Source: Magnetospirillum sp. 64-120
Lineage (GTDB): Bacteria > Pseudomonadota > Alphaproteobacteria > Rhodospirillales > Magnetospirillaceae
Reading direction: 5' to 3'
Length of the DNA stretch: 64,000 nucleotides
NCBI GenBank assembly: GCA_001898825.1
Contig: MKVK01000046.1
Coordinates: forward strand, 231,123 to 295,122
Part shown: piece by piece, positions 50,597 to 62,342 of the stretch
Layout: each line of letters begins with the position of its first letter
Numbering within the stretch: the first letter of the stretch is position 1
The notes under the pieces: generated by a model
Seen by the model: only the letters and a program-made list of their open reading frames with translations
Databases searched by the model: none
What the model was told of the DNA's origin: nothing
Program-made: the position numbers and the translations under genes

Positions 50597-50959
50597 ATGA
50601 TTCGTAAAGTATTGATGGCGGCTGCCGTGTTGGTCGTTGGGGCCGGATCGGCGTTCGCCGCCGGCAAGCAGGACTTCGATCTGGTCAACAAGACCGGTTA
50701 TCCCATCGAAGAAGTCTATGTGGCGCCGTCCAGCAGCGACGACTGGCAGGAAGACGTTCTGGGCCAGGACATCTTGGAAAACGGCAAGAAGGTCCACATC
50801 CGCTTCAACCGCGCGACCAAGACCTGCAAGTGGGACCTGAAGGTGGTTTATTCCGATAAGGAAACCGCCGAATGGGAAGAGTTCGACTTGTGCGAAACCT
50901 CGAAGATCATCATCAAGTATGATCGCAAGTCGGGGGAAACCTCGGCGGAATACGAGTAG
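50597..50959 (+). CDS. Small exported protein of unknown function
   Basis: Periplasmic protein of 120 residues with a signal peptide (1-21, SAFAAG). The mature part is acidic, with FDLVNKTGYPIEEVYVAPSSSDDW and a Cys pair (TCKWDL, FDLCET) that may form a disulfide. I recall homologues of unknown function in other Rhodospirillaceae. GGGGGAGAGGAAA precedes the ATG. It is flanked by terminators on both sides, so it is a single-gene transcript. No role is proposed. Confidence 0.85.
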   Translation: MIRKVLMAAAVLVVGAGSAFAAGKQDFDLVNKTGYPIEEVYVAPSSSDDWQEDVLGQDILENGKKVHIRFNRATKTCKWDLKVVYSDKETAEWEEFDLCETSKIIIKYDRKSGETSAEYE

Positions 50960-50981
50960 TTCCGCGATTTCGCGAAACGAG

Positions 50982-51012
50982 ATGAGCGGCCTTGGGCCGC
51001 TCATTTTGTTTG
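50982..51012 (+). terminator. Terminator after the small exported protein gene
   Basis: ATGAGCGGCC (50982-50991) pairs with GGCCGCTCAT (50995-51004), with the tail TTTGTTT. It lies 23 bp after the stop. Confidence 0.9.
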
Positions 51013-51189
51013 GGGGGAGGGAAGAGGACTTTTGTGCAGGTTCCAGGTTGCCCGAGATCACGGGCGAACGCATCGAACTGATGGCGGCGGTGCAGTTTTA
51101 TCCGCGCGGACATAAAAAAGAATGGGATGCGTCCCGGCCCTAGCTTTTATAGGATGGGAGAAGTCGTCTTTTGCGTGTGTGGGGTCGCG

Positions 51190-51957
51190 ATGGCGAAATG
51201 GTGGGGATTTGGGCTTTTGGCCCAATTCGGGGTTTTCTTTGCCGCCGCTCCGGCGGCGGCGGACGTCATCAGCCTGCGGGCCGACGACTGGTGCCCGTTC
51301 AACTGTTCGGAAGCCAAAAAGGGCTATGGCGTCGAAGTGGCCGAACAGGTCTTCGCCGCGGCCGGCCACACCATCCAATACCAATTGGCGCCGTGGAGCC
51401 GGTCGTTGGAAGACTGCCTGCGCGGCGAGGTGGACGCGGTCATCGGCGCCGCCCCGGTGGATTCCCCCGAACTGCTGTTCGGCGACGAACCCATTGGCCA
51501 ATGGGACAGCACCTTCGTGGTCAAGGCGGGCAATTCCTGGCGCTATGACGGCGTGGCGTCGCTGGAGCGGGTCAAGCTGGCGGCCATCATCGGCTACATC
51601 TACATGGAGCCGGTGGGGCAATACGTCGAGACCAACAAGAAGAACAAGGCCCGTGTCACCCAGGTGGGCGGTACCCAGCCTTTGGACCAAAGCCTGAAGA
51701 TGGTGGCGGCGGGACGGGTCGACGCCGCCATGGAAAGCCGCGCCGTGCTGGACTACAAACTGCGCCAGATGGGGCTTGCGAACAGTCTTGCCATTGCCGG
51801 CGGCACCCGGTCGGGCCCCATCTACATCGCCTTTTCCCCCAAGCATCCCAAGGCCCGCGACTATGCCCGCATCCTGGATGACGGCATCCGCGCCATGCGG
51901 GCCGATGGGCGGCTGAAGGTGATTCTGGACAAATACGGCGTCGGCGACTGGAAATAG
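51190..51957 (+). CDS. Periplasmic solute-binding protein, family 3
   Basis: Polar amino-acid-type binding protein of 255 residues (SBP_bac_3). Signal peptide 1-24 (APAAADV). Family features: DDWCPFN at the N-terminus, GYGVEVAEQVFAAAG, and a C-terminal DDGIRAMRADGRLKVILDKYG. Two Cys near the N-terminus (WCPFNC) are unusual. No permease genes adjoin; similar lone proteins act as sensors or have no known partners. ATG 51190 is chosen because it begins the signal peptide; two upstream in-frame ATGs exist. Confidence 0.85.
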   Translation: MAKWWGFGLLAQFGVFFAAAPAAADVISLRADDWCPFNCSEAKKGYGVEVAEQVFAAAGHTIQYQLAPWSRSLEDCLRGEVDAVIGAAPVDSPELLFGDEPIGQWDSTFVVKAGNSWRYDGVASLERVKLAAIIGYIYMEPVGQYVETNKKNKARVTQVGGTQPLDQSLKMVAAGRVDAAMESRAVLDYKLRQMGLANSLAIAGGTRSGPIYIAFSPKHPKARDYARILDDGIRAMRADGRLKVILDKYGVGDWK

Positions 51958-52034
51958 CGCGGTCAAATGCGCTATATCAACCACCCCGGCCCGGCGTCGC
52001 GCTTGGCCGGCCCTTTGTCATTTCGCGGTGAGAC

Positions 52035-53144
52035 ATGTCCGTCCGTCCCTATCGCCAGATCACCCGCCGCAAGTCCCGGCAGATTTTTGTCGGCTCGGTT
52101 CCGGTGGGCGGCGATTCCCCCATTTCCGTCCAGACCATGACCAACACGCCGACCACCGACGTGGCGGCGACGGTGGCGCAGATCAAGCGGGCCGAGGCGG
52201 CCGGCGTCGACATCGTCCGGGTGTCGTGCCCGGACGAAGACAGCACCAAGGCGTTGAAGGACATCATCGCCCAGGTGTCGGTGCCGGTGGTGGCCGACAT
52301 CCATTTCCACTATCGCCGCGCCATCGAGGCGGCCGAGGCCGGTGCCGCCTGCCTGCGCATCAATCCCGGCAACATCGGTTCCGCCGATCGGGTGCGCGAA
52401 GTGGTCAAGGCGGCCAAGGACCATAATTGTTCCATGCGCATCGGCGTCAATGCCGGTTCCTTGGAAAAGCACCTGTTGGAAAAATACGGCGAGCCCTGCC
52501 CCGAGGCCATGGTGGAAAGCGCGCTGGAGCACGCCAGGATTTTGGAAGACAACGACTTCCGTGAATTCAAGATCAGCGTGAAAGCCTCCGACGTGTTCCT
52601 GGCGGTGGCGGCCTATCAGGGGCTGGCCGAGGCCTGCGACTATCCGCTGCATCTGGGCATCACCGAGGCCGGCGGGCTGATCGGCGGCACGGTAAAGTCG
52701 GCCATCGGACTGGGCAACCTGTTGTGGGCGGGCATCGGCGACACCATCCGGGTGTCGCTGTCGGCGGCGCCCGAGGAAGAGGTCAAGGTCGGCTATGACA
52801 TCCTGAAGTCGCTGGGCCTGCGGGTGCGCGGTGTCAACATCGTGTCGTGCCCGTCCTGTGCGCGGCAGGGCTTCGACGTGGTGAAGACGGTGGAGATTCT
52901 GGAAAAGCGTCTGGCCCACATCACCGCCCCGGTGACGCTGTCGATCATCGGCTGCGTGGTCAACGGCCCCGGCGAGGCCCGCGAGACCATGGTCGGGCTG
53001 ACCGGCGGCGGCAACGATTCCCATATGGTTTACGTGGGCGGCAATCCCGACCACAAGATCGATTCCCCGTCCATGATCGACCACATCGTCGATCTGGTGG
53101 AAGCCAAGGCGGCGGCGCTGGATGCCGCCAAGAATAAGGAATAG
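52035..53144 (+). CDS. ispG: 4-hydroxy-3-methylbut-2-enyl diphosphate synthase
   Basis: Iron-sulfur enzyme of the non-mevalonate isoprenoid pathway, converting MEcPP to HMBPP. The 369-residue protein has the three [4Fe-4S] cysteines, Cys272 and Cys275 (CPSC) and Cys307 ([10 protein letters not shown]). [10 protein letters not shown] and VADIHFHYR of the TIM barrel are also present. It precedes hisS by five bases, as in many proteobacteria. Electrons may come from flavodoxin, one of which is encoded at 23.7 kb. Confidence 0.97.
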   Translation: MSVRPYRQITRRKSRQIFVGSVPVGGDSPISVQTMTNTPTTDVAATVAQIKRAEAAGVDIVRVSCPDEDSTKALKDIIAQVSVPVVADIHFHYRRAIEAAEAGAACLRINPGNIGSADRVREVVKAAKDHNCSMRIGVNAGSLEKHLLEKYGEPCPEAMVESALEHARILEDNDFREFKISVKASDVFLAVAAYQGLAEACDYPLHLGITEAGGLIGGTVKSAIGLGNLLWAGIGDTIRVSLSAAPEEEVKVGYDILKSLGLRVRGVNIVSCPSCARQGFDVVKTVEILEKRLAHITAPVTLSIIGCVVNGPGEARETMVGLTGGGNDSHMVYVGGNPDHKIDSPSMIDHIVDLVEAKAAALDAAKNKE

Positions 53145-53149
53145 CCATC

Positions 53150-54382
53150 GTGTCAGGCCTGCAGCCGGTTCGCGGCACCCACGACCTTCTGCCCGAGGAT
53201 TCGCGTCGTCACCGCCATGTCGAGGACACCGCCTTCGCGGTGGCCCGGCGTTACGGCTATGGCGAGATCGTCACCCCCATCTTCGAGTTCACCGAAGTTT
53301 TCTCGCGCACCCTGGGCGAGACTTCGGACGTGGTGACCAAGGAGATGTATACCTTCCAGGACCGCTCGGGCGAGTCCATCACCCTGCGGCCGGAAGGCAC
53401 GGCGGGCGTGGCGCGGGCCTTCATTTCCGGCGGCCTGACCCAGTCGTTGCCGCTGAAGCTGTTCTATCGCGGCCCGATGTTCCGTCACGAACGGCCGCAA
53501 AAGGGCCGCCAGCGCCAGTTCCATCAGGTGGGCTGCGAATTGCTGGGGGTCGAGACGCCCCAGGCCGACATCGAAGTCATCTCCATGGGCTGGCGCATTC
53601 TGGCCGCCCTGGGCCTGGGCGACAAGGTGCAGTTGGAAATCAACACCCTGGGCGACGCCGAAAGCCGTGCCGCCTATCGCGCCGCGCTGGTCTCCTATCT
53701 GGAGCCCATGCGCATGGCGCTGTCCGAGGAAAGCCAGGCCCGTCTGGACAAGAACCCGCTGCGCGTTCTGGATTCCAAGGACGAGGAAGACAAGCGCATC
53801 GTCGCCGGCGCCCCGGTGATCGGCGATTGCCTGACGCCTGCGGCCAGGGATTTCTTCGATCAGGTGACCCAGGGTCTGACCGCCATGGGCATCCCCTTCG
53901 TGGTCAACCCCAAATTGGTGCGCGGCCTGGACTATTACTGCCACACCGCCTTCGAGTTCACCACCACGGCGCTTGGCGCCCAGGGCACGGTGCTGGCCGG
54001 TGGCCGCTATGACGGCCTGATCGGCCAGATGGGCGGTCCCGCCACCCCCGGGATCGGCTGGGCGGCGGGCGTCGAACGCCTGTCCATGCTGGTGCAAGGC
54101 GTGCCCGATCTGGATCGCCCGGTCAGCATCGTCCCCATGGGCGACGTGGTGCCGGCCCTGGTGCTGGCCGACAAGCTGCGGGCCGCCGGTCTCAGCGTGG
54201 ACTTAGGCTTTTCCGGCAACATGAAGAAGCGCATGGCGCGGGCCGCCAAGGCCAACGCCCGTTACGCCATCATCCTGGGCGAGGACGAGATGGCGCGCGG
54301 CGCCGTCACGCTGCGCGACCTTGATGCCGGCAGCCAGGAGGAAATCCCCCTGGCCCAGGTGGAGGCCCGATTGGTCGGCTGA
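53150..54382 (+). CDS. hisS: Histidyl-tRNA synthetase
   Basis: Class II synthetase of 410 residues with motif 1 near DLLPEDSRR...[17 protein letters not shown], motif 2 [20 protein letters not shown], and the HisA/HisB motifs [14 protein letters not shown] and [12 protein letters not shown] start follows the ispG stop by five bases. Its stop TGA overlaps the hemA ATG by one base, so the two are coupled. Confidence 0.97.
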   Translation: MSGLQPVRGTHDLLPEDSRRHRHVEDTAFAVARRYGYGEIVTPIFEFTEVFSRTLGETSDVVTKEMYTFQDRSGESITLRPEGTAGVARAFISGGLTQSLPLKLFYRGPMFRHERPQKGRQRQFHQVGCELLGVETPQADIEVISMGWRILAALGLGDKVQLEINTLGDAESRAAYRAALVSYLEPMRMALSEESQARLDKNPLRVLDSKDEEDKRIVAGAPVIGDCLTPAARDFFDQVTQGLTAMGIPFVVNPKLVRGLDYYCHTAFEFTTTALGAQGTVLAGGRYDGLIGQMGGPATPGIGWAAGVERLSMLVQGVPDLDRPVSIVPMGDVVPALVLADKLRAAGLSVDLGFSGNMKKRMARAAKANARYAIILGEDEMARGAVTLRDLDAGSQEEIPLAQVEARLVG

Positions 54383-55632
54383 TGAGTCCGACATTCGCCA
54401 CCCCCCGCTTGAGTGTCATCGGCGCCAACCATCGGTCGGCGTCGCTCAGCTTGCGTGATCAGTTGTTCGTCGACGACGGGGCGGCGGCGGAATTTCTGGG
54501 GGAATTGCGCCGGGGCGGCCTGCACGAAGCCCTGGTGCTGTCCACCTGCGACCGGGTCGAGGTGTGGGCGTCCCATGCCGATGCCGACGCGGCGCAATCC
54601 CTGGTCGGCCAAGCCTTGGCGTCGCGGGTGGGGGTTGCGCCCGCCGCCTTGTCGGGCCAGCTTTACCGTCATGACGGGGCGGCGGCGTTGCGCCATGTCT
54701 TCGCCGTCACCGCGTCGCTGGATTCCCTGGTCATCGGCGAGCCCCATGTTCTGGGACAGGTCAAGGCGGCGCATCGTCTGGCCCGTGATTCCGGGACCTG
54801 CGGTCCCGAACTGGATGTGGTGCTGCAAGGGGCCTTCGCCTGCGCCAAGCGTATCCGCACGGAAACCCAGATCGGCGAAGGCCCGGTATCCATCGCCGCC
54901 GCCGCCGTGCAAATGGCCAAGGATCTGCACGGCGATTTGTCGCGCAGCACGGCGCTGTTGATCGGTGCCGCCGACATGGGCGAATTGGTGGCGGAAAGCC
55001 TGTTGTCGGCGGGGCTGGGGCGTCTGTTGGTCACCGCGCCCCGCGCCAGCCGGGCCGAGGCGTTGGCCACCAGCCTGAACGGCAACGTGGTGGGATTCGA
55101 AACCCTGCGGGACGTGCTGGCCGACGCCGACGTGGTGGTGTGTTCGGTGGGCACCCGCAATATTACCCTGACCGCCGAGATGATGACCGCAGCGCTGAAG
55201 AAGCGTCGCCGCAAGCCGATGTTCGTGGTCGATTCCGGCATTCCCGGCGACGTGGAGCCGGCGGTGAACCGCGTCGACGGCGCCTTTTTGTATGATCTGG
55301 CCGATCTGGAGAAGGTGGCGCTGGAAGGCCGCGCCAGCCGCGAACAGGCGGCGCGCGCCGCCTGGGGCCTGCTGGAAGACGAGGTGGCGCATTTCCTGAA
55401 GGGGCGTGCCGCCCGCGTCGCGGTGCCGGCCATCGTTTCGCTGCGCGAACATTGTGAAGCCATGCGTGACGCGGTGCTGGCCGAACATCCCGCCAGCCCG
55501 GAAGACGCCACCCGCCTGTTGTTGAACCGTCTGCTGCACGCGCCGACCGAAACCATGAAGGCGGTGGCCGCCGAAGGGCCGGAATGGCAGGCCATGGAAA
55601 AGACGCTGCGTAAGCTGTTTCGTTTGGATTGA
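54382..55632 (+). CDS. hemA: Glutamyl-tRNA reductase
   Basis: First step of C5 tetrapyrrole synthesis, reducing Glu-tRNA to glutamate-1-semialdehyde. The 416-residue protein has the catalytic Cys56 in LSTCDRVEV (usually STCNR), the HVFAVTASLDSLVIGEPHVLGQVK segment and an NADPH-binding fold near 185. Presence in this alphaproteobacterium is notable, since many use the ALA synthase route; Rhodospirillales differ in this. It follows hisS and precedes prfA. Confidence 0.95.
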   Translation: MSPTFATPRLSVIGANHRSASLSLRDQLFVDDGAAAEFLGELRRGGLHEALVLSTCDRVEVWASHADADAAQSLVGQALASRVGVAPAALSGQLYRHDGAAALRHVFAVTASLDSLVIGEPHVLGQVKAAHRLARDSGTCGPELDVVLQGAFACAKRIRTETQIGEGPVSIAAAAVQMAKDLHGDLSRSTALLIGAADMGELVAESLLSAGLGRLLVTAPRASRAEALATSLNGNVVGFETLRDVLADADVVVCSVGTRNITLTAEMMTAALKKRRRKPMFVVDSGIPGDVEPAVNRVDGAFLYDLADLEKVALEGRASREQAARAAWGLLEDEVAHFLKGRAARVAVPAIVSLREHCEAMRDAVLAEHPASPEDATRLLLNRLLHAPTETMKAVAAEGPEWQAMEKTLRKLFRLD

Positions 55633-55641
55633 AAGATTGTC

Positions 55642-56700
55642 ATGAGTATCGACGCCCAACTGGACAAGGTCCTTTACCGCTACGACGAACTGCGCGAGAT
55701 GCTGGCCTCGGGCGACGGGTCCAGCTTCGCCAAGCTGTCCAAGGAACTGTCCGACATCGAACCGGTGGTCCAGGCGGTGCAGACCTTGAAGAAGGCCCGT
55801 GCCGACATGGCCGACGCCGAATTGATGATGGCCGATCCCGACATGAAAGATCTGGCATCGGAAGAATTCTATGCGCTGAAGGAAGCGCTGCCCGGTTTGG
55901 AACGCGAGGTCCAGCTGCTGCTGCTGCCCAAGGACGAAGCCGACGAAAAGAACGCCATCCTGGAAGTGCGCGCCGGTACCGGCGGCGAGGAAGCGGCCCT
56001 GTTCGCCGCCGAACTGTTCCGCATGTACGAACGTTATTCCGCCTTGCGCGGCTGGCGCTTCGAGGTGATGGACGTCAACGAGACCGGCATCGGCGGCATG
56101 AAGGAAGCCAGCGCCACCATCACCGGCCGCGGCGTCTTCGCCCGCTTAAAATTCGAATCCGGGGTGCACCGGGTGCAGCGGGTGCCGGCCACCGAATCGG
56201 GCGGCCGCATCCACACCTCGGCGGCGACGGTGGCGATCATGCCGGAAGCGGAAGAAGTGGACATCCAGATCGACGAAAAGGATCTGCGCTTCGACGTCTA
56301 CCGCTCTCAGGGCTCGGGCGGTCAGTCGGTGAACACCACCGATTCGGCGGTGCGCGTCACCCACCTTCCCACCGGCCTGGCGGTGGCCTGCCAGCAGGAA
56401 AAAAGCCAGCACAAGAACAAGGCCACGGCGATGAAACTGCTGCGCGCCCGGCTTTATGAGATGGAACGCGAGGCCAAGGCCGCCGAACGCGCCGCCAACC
56501 GCAAAAGCCAGGTCGGCTCGGGCGACCGGTCGGAACGCATCCGTACCTATAATTTCCCGCAAGGGCGCGTCACCGACCACCGCATCAACCTGACCCTTTA
56601 CAAGATCGAAGACGTGATGAACGGCAACGCCATGGACGAAGTGGTGGAAGCCCTGATCGCCGCCGACCAGGCCGAACGTCTGGCCGAGATGGCCGGGTGA
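55642..56700 (+). CDS. prfA: Peptide chain release factor 1
   Basis: Reads UAA and UAG stop codons and triggers peptide release. The 352-residue protein has the catalytic GGQ at 226-228 ([15 protein letters not shown]), and [20 protein letters not shown]. The codon-reading PAT-type region lies earlier. It overlaps prmC by four bases; PrmC methylates the GGQ Gln, so the pairing is functional. Confidence 0.97.
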   Translation: MSIDAQLDKVLYRYDELREMLASGDGSSFAKLSKELSDIEPVVQAVQTLKKARADMADAELMMADPDMKDLASEEFYALKEALPGLEREVQLLLLPKDEADEKNAILEVRAGTGGEEAALFAAELFRMYERYSALRGWRFEVMDVNETGIGGMKEASATITGRGVFARLKFESGVHRVQRVPATESGGRIHTSAATVAIMPEAEEVDIQIDEKDLRFDVYRSQGSGGQSVNTTDSAVRVTHLPTGLAVACQQEKSQHKNKATAMKLLRARLYEMEREAKAAERAANRKSQVGSGDRSERIRTYNFPQGRVTDHRINLTLYKIEDVMNGNAMDEVVEALIAADQAERLAEMAG

Positions 56701-57542
56701 GCGACGCGGGAACCTTGCTGCGGGCGTTGACCGCCCGCTTCCAGGCGGCGGGCATCGACAGTGCCCGGCTGGACGCAAGGTTGTTGGTGGCCGAAGTCTT
56801 TGGGGTGGAACCGCTGTATCTGGCCACCCATCCCGAGATCGTTGTGACGGCGCAACAACAAGCTGCCATCGAAGTTATGGCGGCGCGGCGGGAAAATCGC
56901 GAGCCCATCAGCCATATCCTGGGGCGGCGCGGTTTCTGGACCTTGGATTTGCTTGTGACCAAGGACACCTTGGACCCGCGTCCCGACACCGAAACCCTGG
57001 TGCAAGGGGTACTGGACCGCGTGGGTGACCGTCAGGCGGCGCTGCGCCTGTTGGATTTCGGCACCGGCTCGGGCTGCATCCTGCTGGCATTGTTGTCGGA
57101 ACTGCCCAACGCCCAAGGGCTGGGGATCGACCAAAGCGCAGGGGCGGTGGCGGTGGCGGCGGAAAACGCCCGGCGCAATGGTCTGGACGTCCGGGCGCGC
57201 TTCCAGCCGGGCAATTGGGGTGACGATTTAGCCGGCCCCTTCGACGTGATCGTTTCCAACCCACCCTATATTCCCGATGCCGACATCGCCGGACTGGAAC
57301 CGGAGGTGGCCTGTCACGAACCCATAACCGCCTTGGCCGGCGGGGCGGACGGTCTGAATTGCTATCGCCATCTTGTCCCCGAGATGGCGCGGCTTTTGGC
57401 GCCGGGCGGGCTGGCCGGCTTCGAGGTGGGGGCGGGACAGGCCGAGGCGGTGGCCGGGCTTTTCTCTACCCATGGTTTTTACGATGTGCGGATCACGCAA
57501 GATTTGGCCGGCATCGGCCGATGTGTTTTTGCACTACGGTAA
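56697..57542 (+). CDS. prmC: Release factor glutamine methyltransferase
   Basis: Methylates the Gln of the release-factor GGQ motif. The 281-residue protein has the N-terminal helical domain with [11 protein letters not shown], the SAM site [15 protein letters not shown] and the NPPY motif (Asn188). A GTG start overlaps the prfA stop by four bases. Its 3' end lies before a 220-bp gap that holds one 8-bp stem without a T-run. Confidence 0.97.
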   Translation: MSDAGTLLRALTARFQAAGIDSARLDARLLVAEVFGVEPLYLATHPEIVVTAQQQAAIEVMAARRENREPISHILGRRGFWTLDLLVTKDTLDPRPDTETLVQGVLDRVGDRQAALRLLDFGTGSGCILLALLSELPNAQGLGIDQSAGAVAVAAENARRNGLDVRARFQPGNWGDDLAGPFDVIVSNPPYIPDADIAGLEPEVACHEPITALAGGADGLNCYRHLVPEMARLLAPGGLAGFEVGAGQAEAVAGLFSTHGFYDVRITQDLAGIGRCVFALR

Positions 57543-57562
57543 AAAAGGTGTTGGAAAGAACC

Positions 57563-57583
57563 CGCAACCCGGATAGGGTTGCG
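57563..57583 (+). terminator. Hairpin after prmC
   Basis: CGCAACCC (57563-57570) pairs with GGGTTGCG (57576-57583) around GGATA, 20 bp after the prmC stop. No T-run follows; a weak or Rho-assisted end is possible. Confidence 0.35.
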
Positions 57584-57762
57584 CCGTCGAGCGCCCCGGA
57601 CCAAAGGCCGACGTCGAGCGCAAGCTCCGTCTCGCTTCTCCCGGCGCCTTCCGATCCCGTCATCGCCGCCTTTCGGATTTGTCCAGGGCTCGCGACGAAC
57701 CGGTTCTCCGGGGTGATCGTTTGAGCGTGCAACACCGATAAGACCTTGAGAAGGCGGTAGCA

Positions 57763-58482
57763 GTGAACAATCCCAAGCAGCGTTCCCGGGGCCGTGGCAA
57801 CAACGGCGGCAATCCCAATCGCATCAACCATGGCGGCGGTGGTCACGGTGGCCATGGCGGCGGGCATGGGGGCGGTGGGCACCAGCGCAACATCAACATC
57901 CGCAGCCAGGTCTTCGATTCCAATGGTCCCGAAGGCCGCATCCGCGGCAACGCCCATCAGGTGATGGAAAAGTATCTGGCGCTGGCGCGGGATGCTTCCA
58001 GCCAGGGCGACCGCCATGCCGCCGAAAACTTCTATCAGCACGCCGAACATTATTTCCGGCTGATCAACGCCTACAACCAGAACAACGGCCAGCGCCGTCC
58101 TCAGAACCTGCCGACTCCGGCCGAGGATCAGGCTGAAATGACCGGCGACGACGAGGACGGCGAAGACCGTCGCCCGGTCGCCGCCGACGACATGAGTGCT
58201 GAAAATGCTGATGCCGGTGCCGATGATGCGGCGCCCGTCGCGCCGCGCCATCGCCCGCGCCCACGTCCGGTGGAGCCGGTGGCGGAAGCGACCGGTGAAG
58301 CGGTTGTCGTTGGGGCCGCTGAAGCGGTTGTTGCTGGGGCTGGTGACGCCGCTGTCGTTGCGGTGGGCGAGGCCCCGGACGAAGCCGAAGCCCCGGCCCG
58401 CCCGGTGCGTCGTCGCCGTCGTCCGGCGGCCGCCGAGGCCGAGCCGGCCCCCGCCAGCGATGGCGAACCGGTTCTGATCTGA
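57763..58482 (+). CDS. DUF4167 protein with Gly/His-rich N-terminus
   Basis: Protein of 239 residues. The DUF4167 core, with GNAHQVMEKYLALARDAS and AENFYQHAEHYFRLI, spans about 45-110. Before it is a Gly/His-rich tract (HGGGGHGGHGGGHGGGGH, about 23-40), after it an acidic then Arg/Pro/Ala-rich low-complexity tail. The family of unknown function often lies after prmC in alphaproteobacteria. The N-terminal RGRGNN motif suggests RNA binding. Start is GTG. Confidence 0.88.
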   Translation: MNNPKQRSRGRGNNGGNPNRINHGGGGHGGHGGGHGGGGHQRNINIRSQVFDSNGPEGRIRGNAHQVMEKYLALARDASSQGDRHAAENFYQHAEHYFRLINAYNQNNGQRRPQNLPTPAEDQAEMTGDDEDGEDRRPVAADDMSAENADAGADDAAPVAPRHRPRPRPVEPVAEATGEAVVVGAAEAVVAGAGDAAVVAVGEAPDEAEAPARPVRRRRRPAAAEAEPAPASDGEPVLI

Positions 58483-58500
58483 AGAAGGCTGTTAGACGAC

Positions 58501-58525
58501 GCCTCTGGCTGGTGAAGGCAGAGGC
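58501..58525. terminator. Hairpin between convergent DUF4167 and Crp-family genes
   Basis: GCCTCTG (58501-58507) pairs with CAGAGGC (58519-58525), 11-base loop. No T-run. Possibly shared transcript end of two convergent genes. Confidence 0.4.
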
Positions 58526-58547
58526 CGTCGGCAAGTGGTTCCACCCG

Positions 58548-59261
58548 CTATCGATTGAGGACGCGTCCTTGCCCTCCCCCCCGCCGGGGGTTCAGGGTGA
58601 CGGCGCGTCCTTTCACTTTCAGGCGCCCCTTGTCCTCCAGCTTGCGGAGCGTGCGGCTCATCACCTCGGGGCTGGTGCCGACCATGGCCGCCACGTCGCG
58701 CCAACACAGCGGCAGCACCCCATGGATGGCGCCGTCGTCGGCCCGCTGTTCCTCGATGACCAGGGACAGCGCGGCCATCACCTGTTCGGACAGGTCGCCG
58801 GAACACAGGCGGAAGACCGCGTCTTCGGAATCGCGGGCCTCGGCGGCGCTGCATTTCAGCAACAGGGACCGGGTTGCCGGATCGTCCATGCTGGACAGGA
58901 TCTGCTCGGCGGGGATCAGGCAGCCGTGGCCGTCGGTAAGCGCACGTGCGGTGCTGGCATGGGGGACTTCGGCGAACAAGTCGGCACAGGGAAACAGTGC
59001 CGGCGGGCGCAGCACCTTCAACACGACCAGCTTGCCGTCCTCGTCCACCCGTTCCAGCGCCACCAACCCGGCGCTTAGGTGAATGGCGGCCCGCACCTCG
59101 TCGCCTTGGTGGAACAAGAAACCGTCACGTTCAAAGTGAAATGGCGTACTCGCGTTATGAAAGGGACAGTTTTTCTGTCTCTGTGGGGTTTCTCGCAAGT
59201 GCGAAGCGGCGGTGCCGCTATGAAAATCATTGAAACCGCATGTATCGAACCAGGCGACCAT
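58548..59261 (-). CDS. Crp/Fnr-family transcriptional regulator
   Basis: Regulator of 237 residues with a cyclic-nucleotide-binding-fold domain (about 45-140) and a C-terminal winged helix with WRDVAAMVGTSPEVMSRTLRKLEDKG. Six Cys occur through the chain, two in the first 32 residues (DTCGF and NCPFH), but spacing does not match Fnr. ATG 59261 is chosen because AGGAGAG precedes it; an upstream in-frame ATG lacks a site. It reads convergent to DUF4167 and is divergent from clpB, 244 bp away. Ligand unknown. Confidence 0.9.
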   Translation of the reverse strand: MVAWFDTCGFNDFHSGTAASHLRETPQRQKNCPFHNASTPFHFERDGFLFHQGDEVRAAIHLSAGLVALERVDEDGKLVVLKVLRPPALFPCADLFAEVPHASTARALTDGHGCLIPAEQILSSMDDPATRSLLLKCSAAEARDSEDAVFRLCSGDLSEQVMAALSLVIEEQRADDGAIHGVLPLCWRDVAAMVGTSPEVMSRTLRKLEDKGRLKVKGRAVTLNPRRGGGQGRVLNR

Positions 59262-59505
59262 GACATCTCTCCTGTGACACAGGCGATAATGGTGGATATC
59301 ATCTGCATCAAAAGCAACCGTGTTTTTCACTTTTTCCAATTTTAAGCGGAATACTCGTTTAAACTATTGGATGGTTGTCTTGGTGGTGCCGTTCCCGCTT
59401 GTCTCTTGCAGAGACGGCCAACACCACTACATCAATGTCGAATGTTCGAGGATCGCCAAGGTCGCCGCTGTTGGGGCCCGTGCGATCGGTCGCAAGGAGG
59501 CATTC
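59262..59505. other. Divergent region between the Crp-family gene and clpB
   Basis: This 244-bp stretch is AT-richer and must carry the clpB promoter. I looked for a heat-shock (RpoH) promoter and for Crp/Fnr half-site palindromes and found no convincing one. Open frames crossing it are not supported. Confidence 0.4.
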
Positions 59506-62094
<2,589 letters not shown>

Positions 62095-62288
62095 TGCGCA
62101 GGGGCTGCGTCCAAAGGATAGGGTGTTAAGCGCCCGGTGCCTGTGTCATCATTTCTGTGCGTAACTGGTTTGCAATACACAAACCGAAGTGATAGAAGGG
62201 CGCCGCTAAGGCCTCGCGACTGTCGCGATCGGGATTTGGCCGGTACTCCATCCCCCCTCCCCCCCCCATAGGGGTGCTGGCCGACGGG

Positions 62289-62313
62289 CGGGGATGTCCT
62301 TGGGACATCCCCG
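62289..62313. terminator. Hairpin between convergent clpB and the M23 peptidase gene
   Basis: CGGGGATGTCC (62289-62299) and GGACATCCCCG (62303-62313) form an 11-bp stem with loop TTG. There is no clear T-run on either side. A nearby run of C (about 62253-62268) is a homopolymer tract. It may serve as end for both genes. Confidence 0.5.
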
Positions 62314-62342
62314 TTCCCGCCTTTGATTACTCCATCAATCAC

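Noticed and set aside
57543-57762. Riboswitch or leader before DUF4167.
   Set aside because: Only one 8-bp stem is visible and no known riboswitch motif was recognised.
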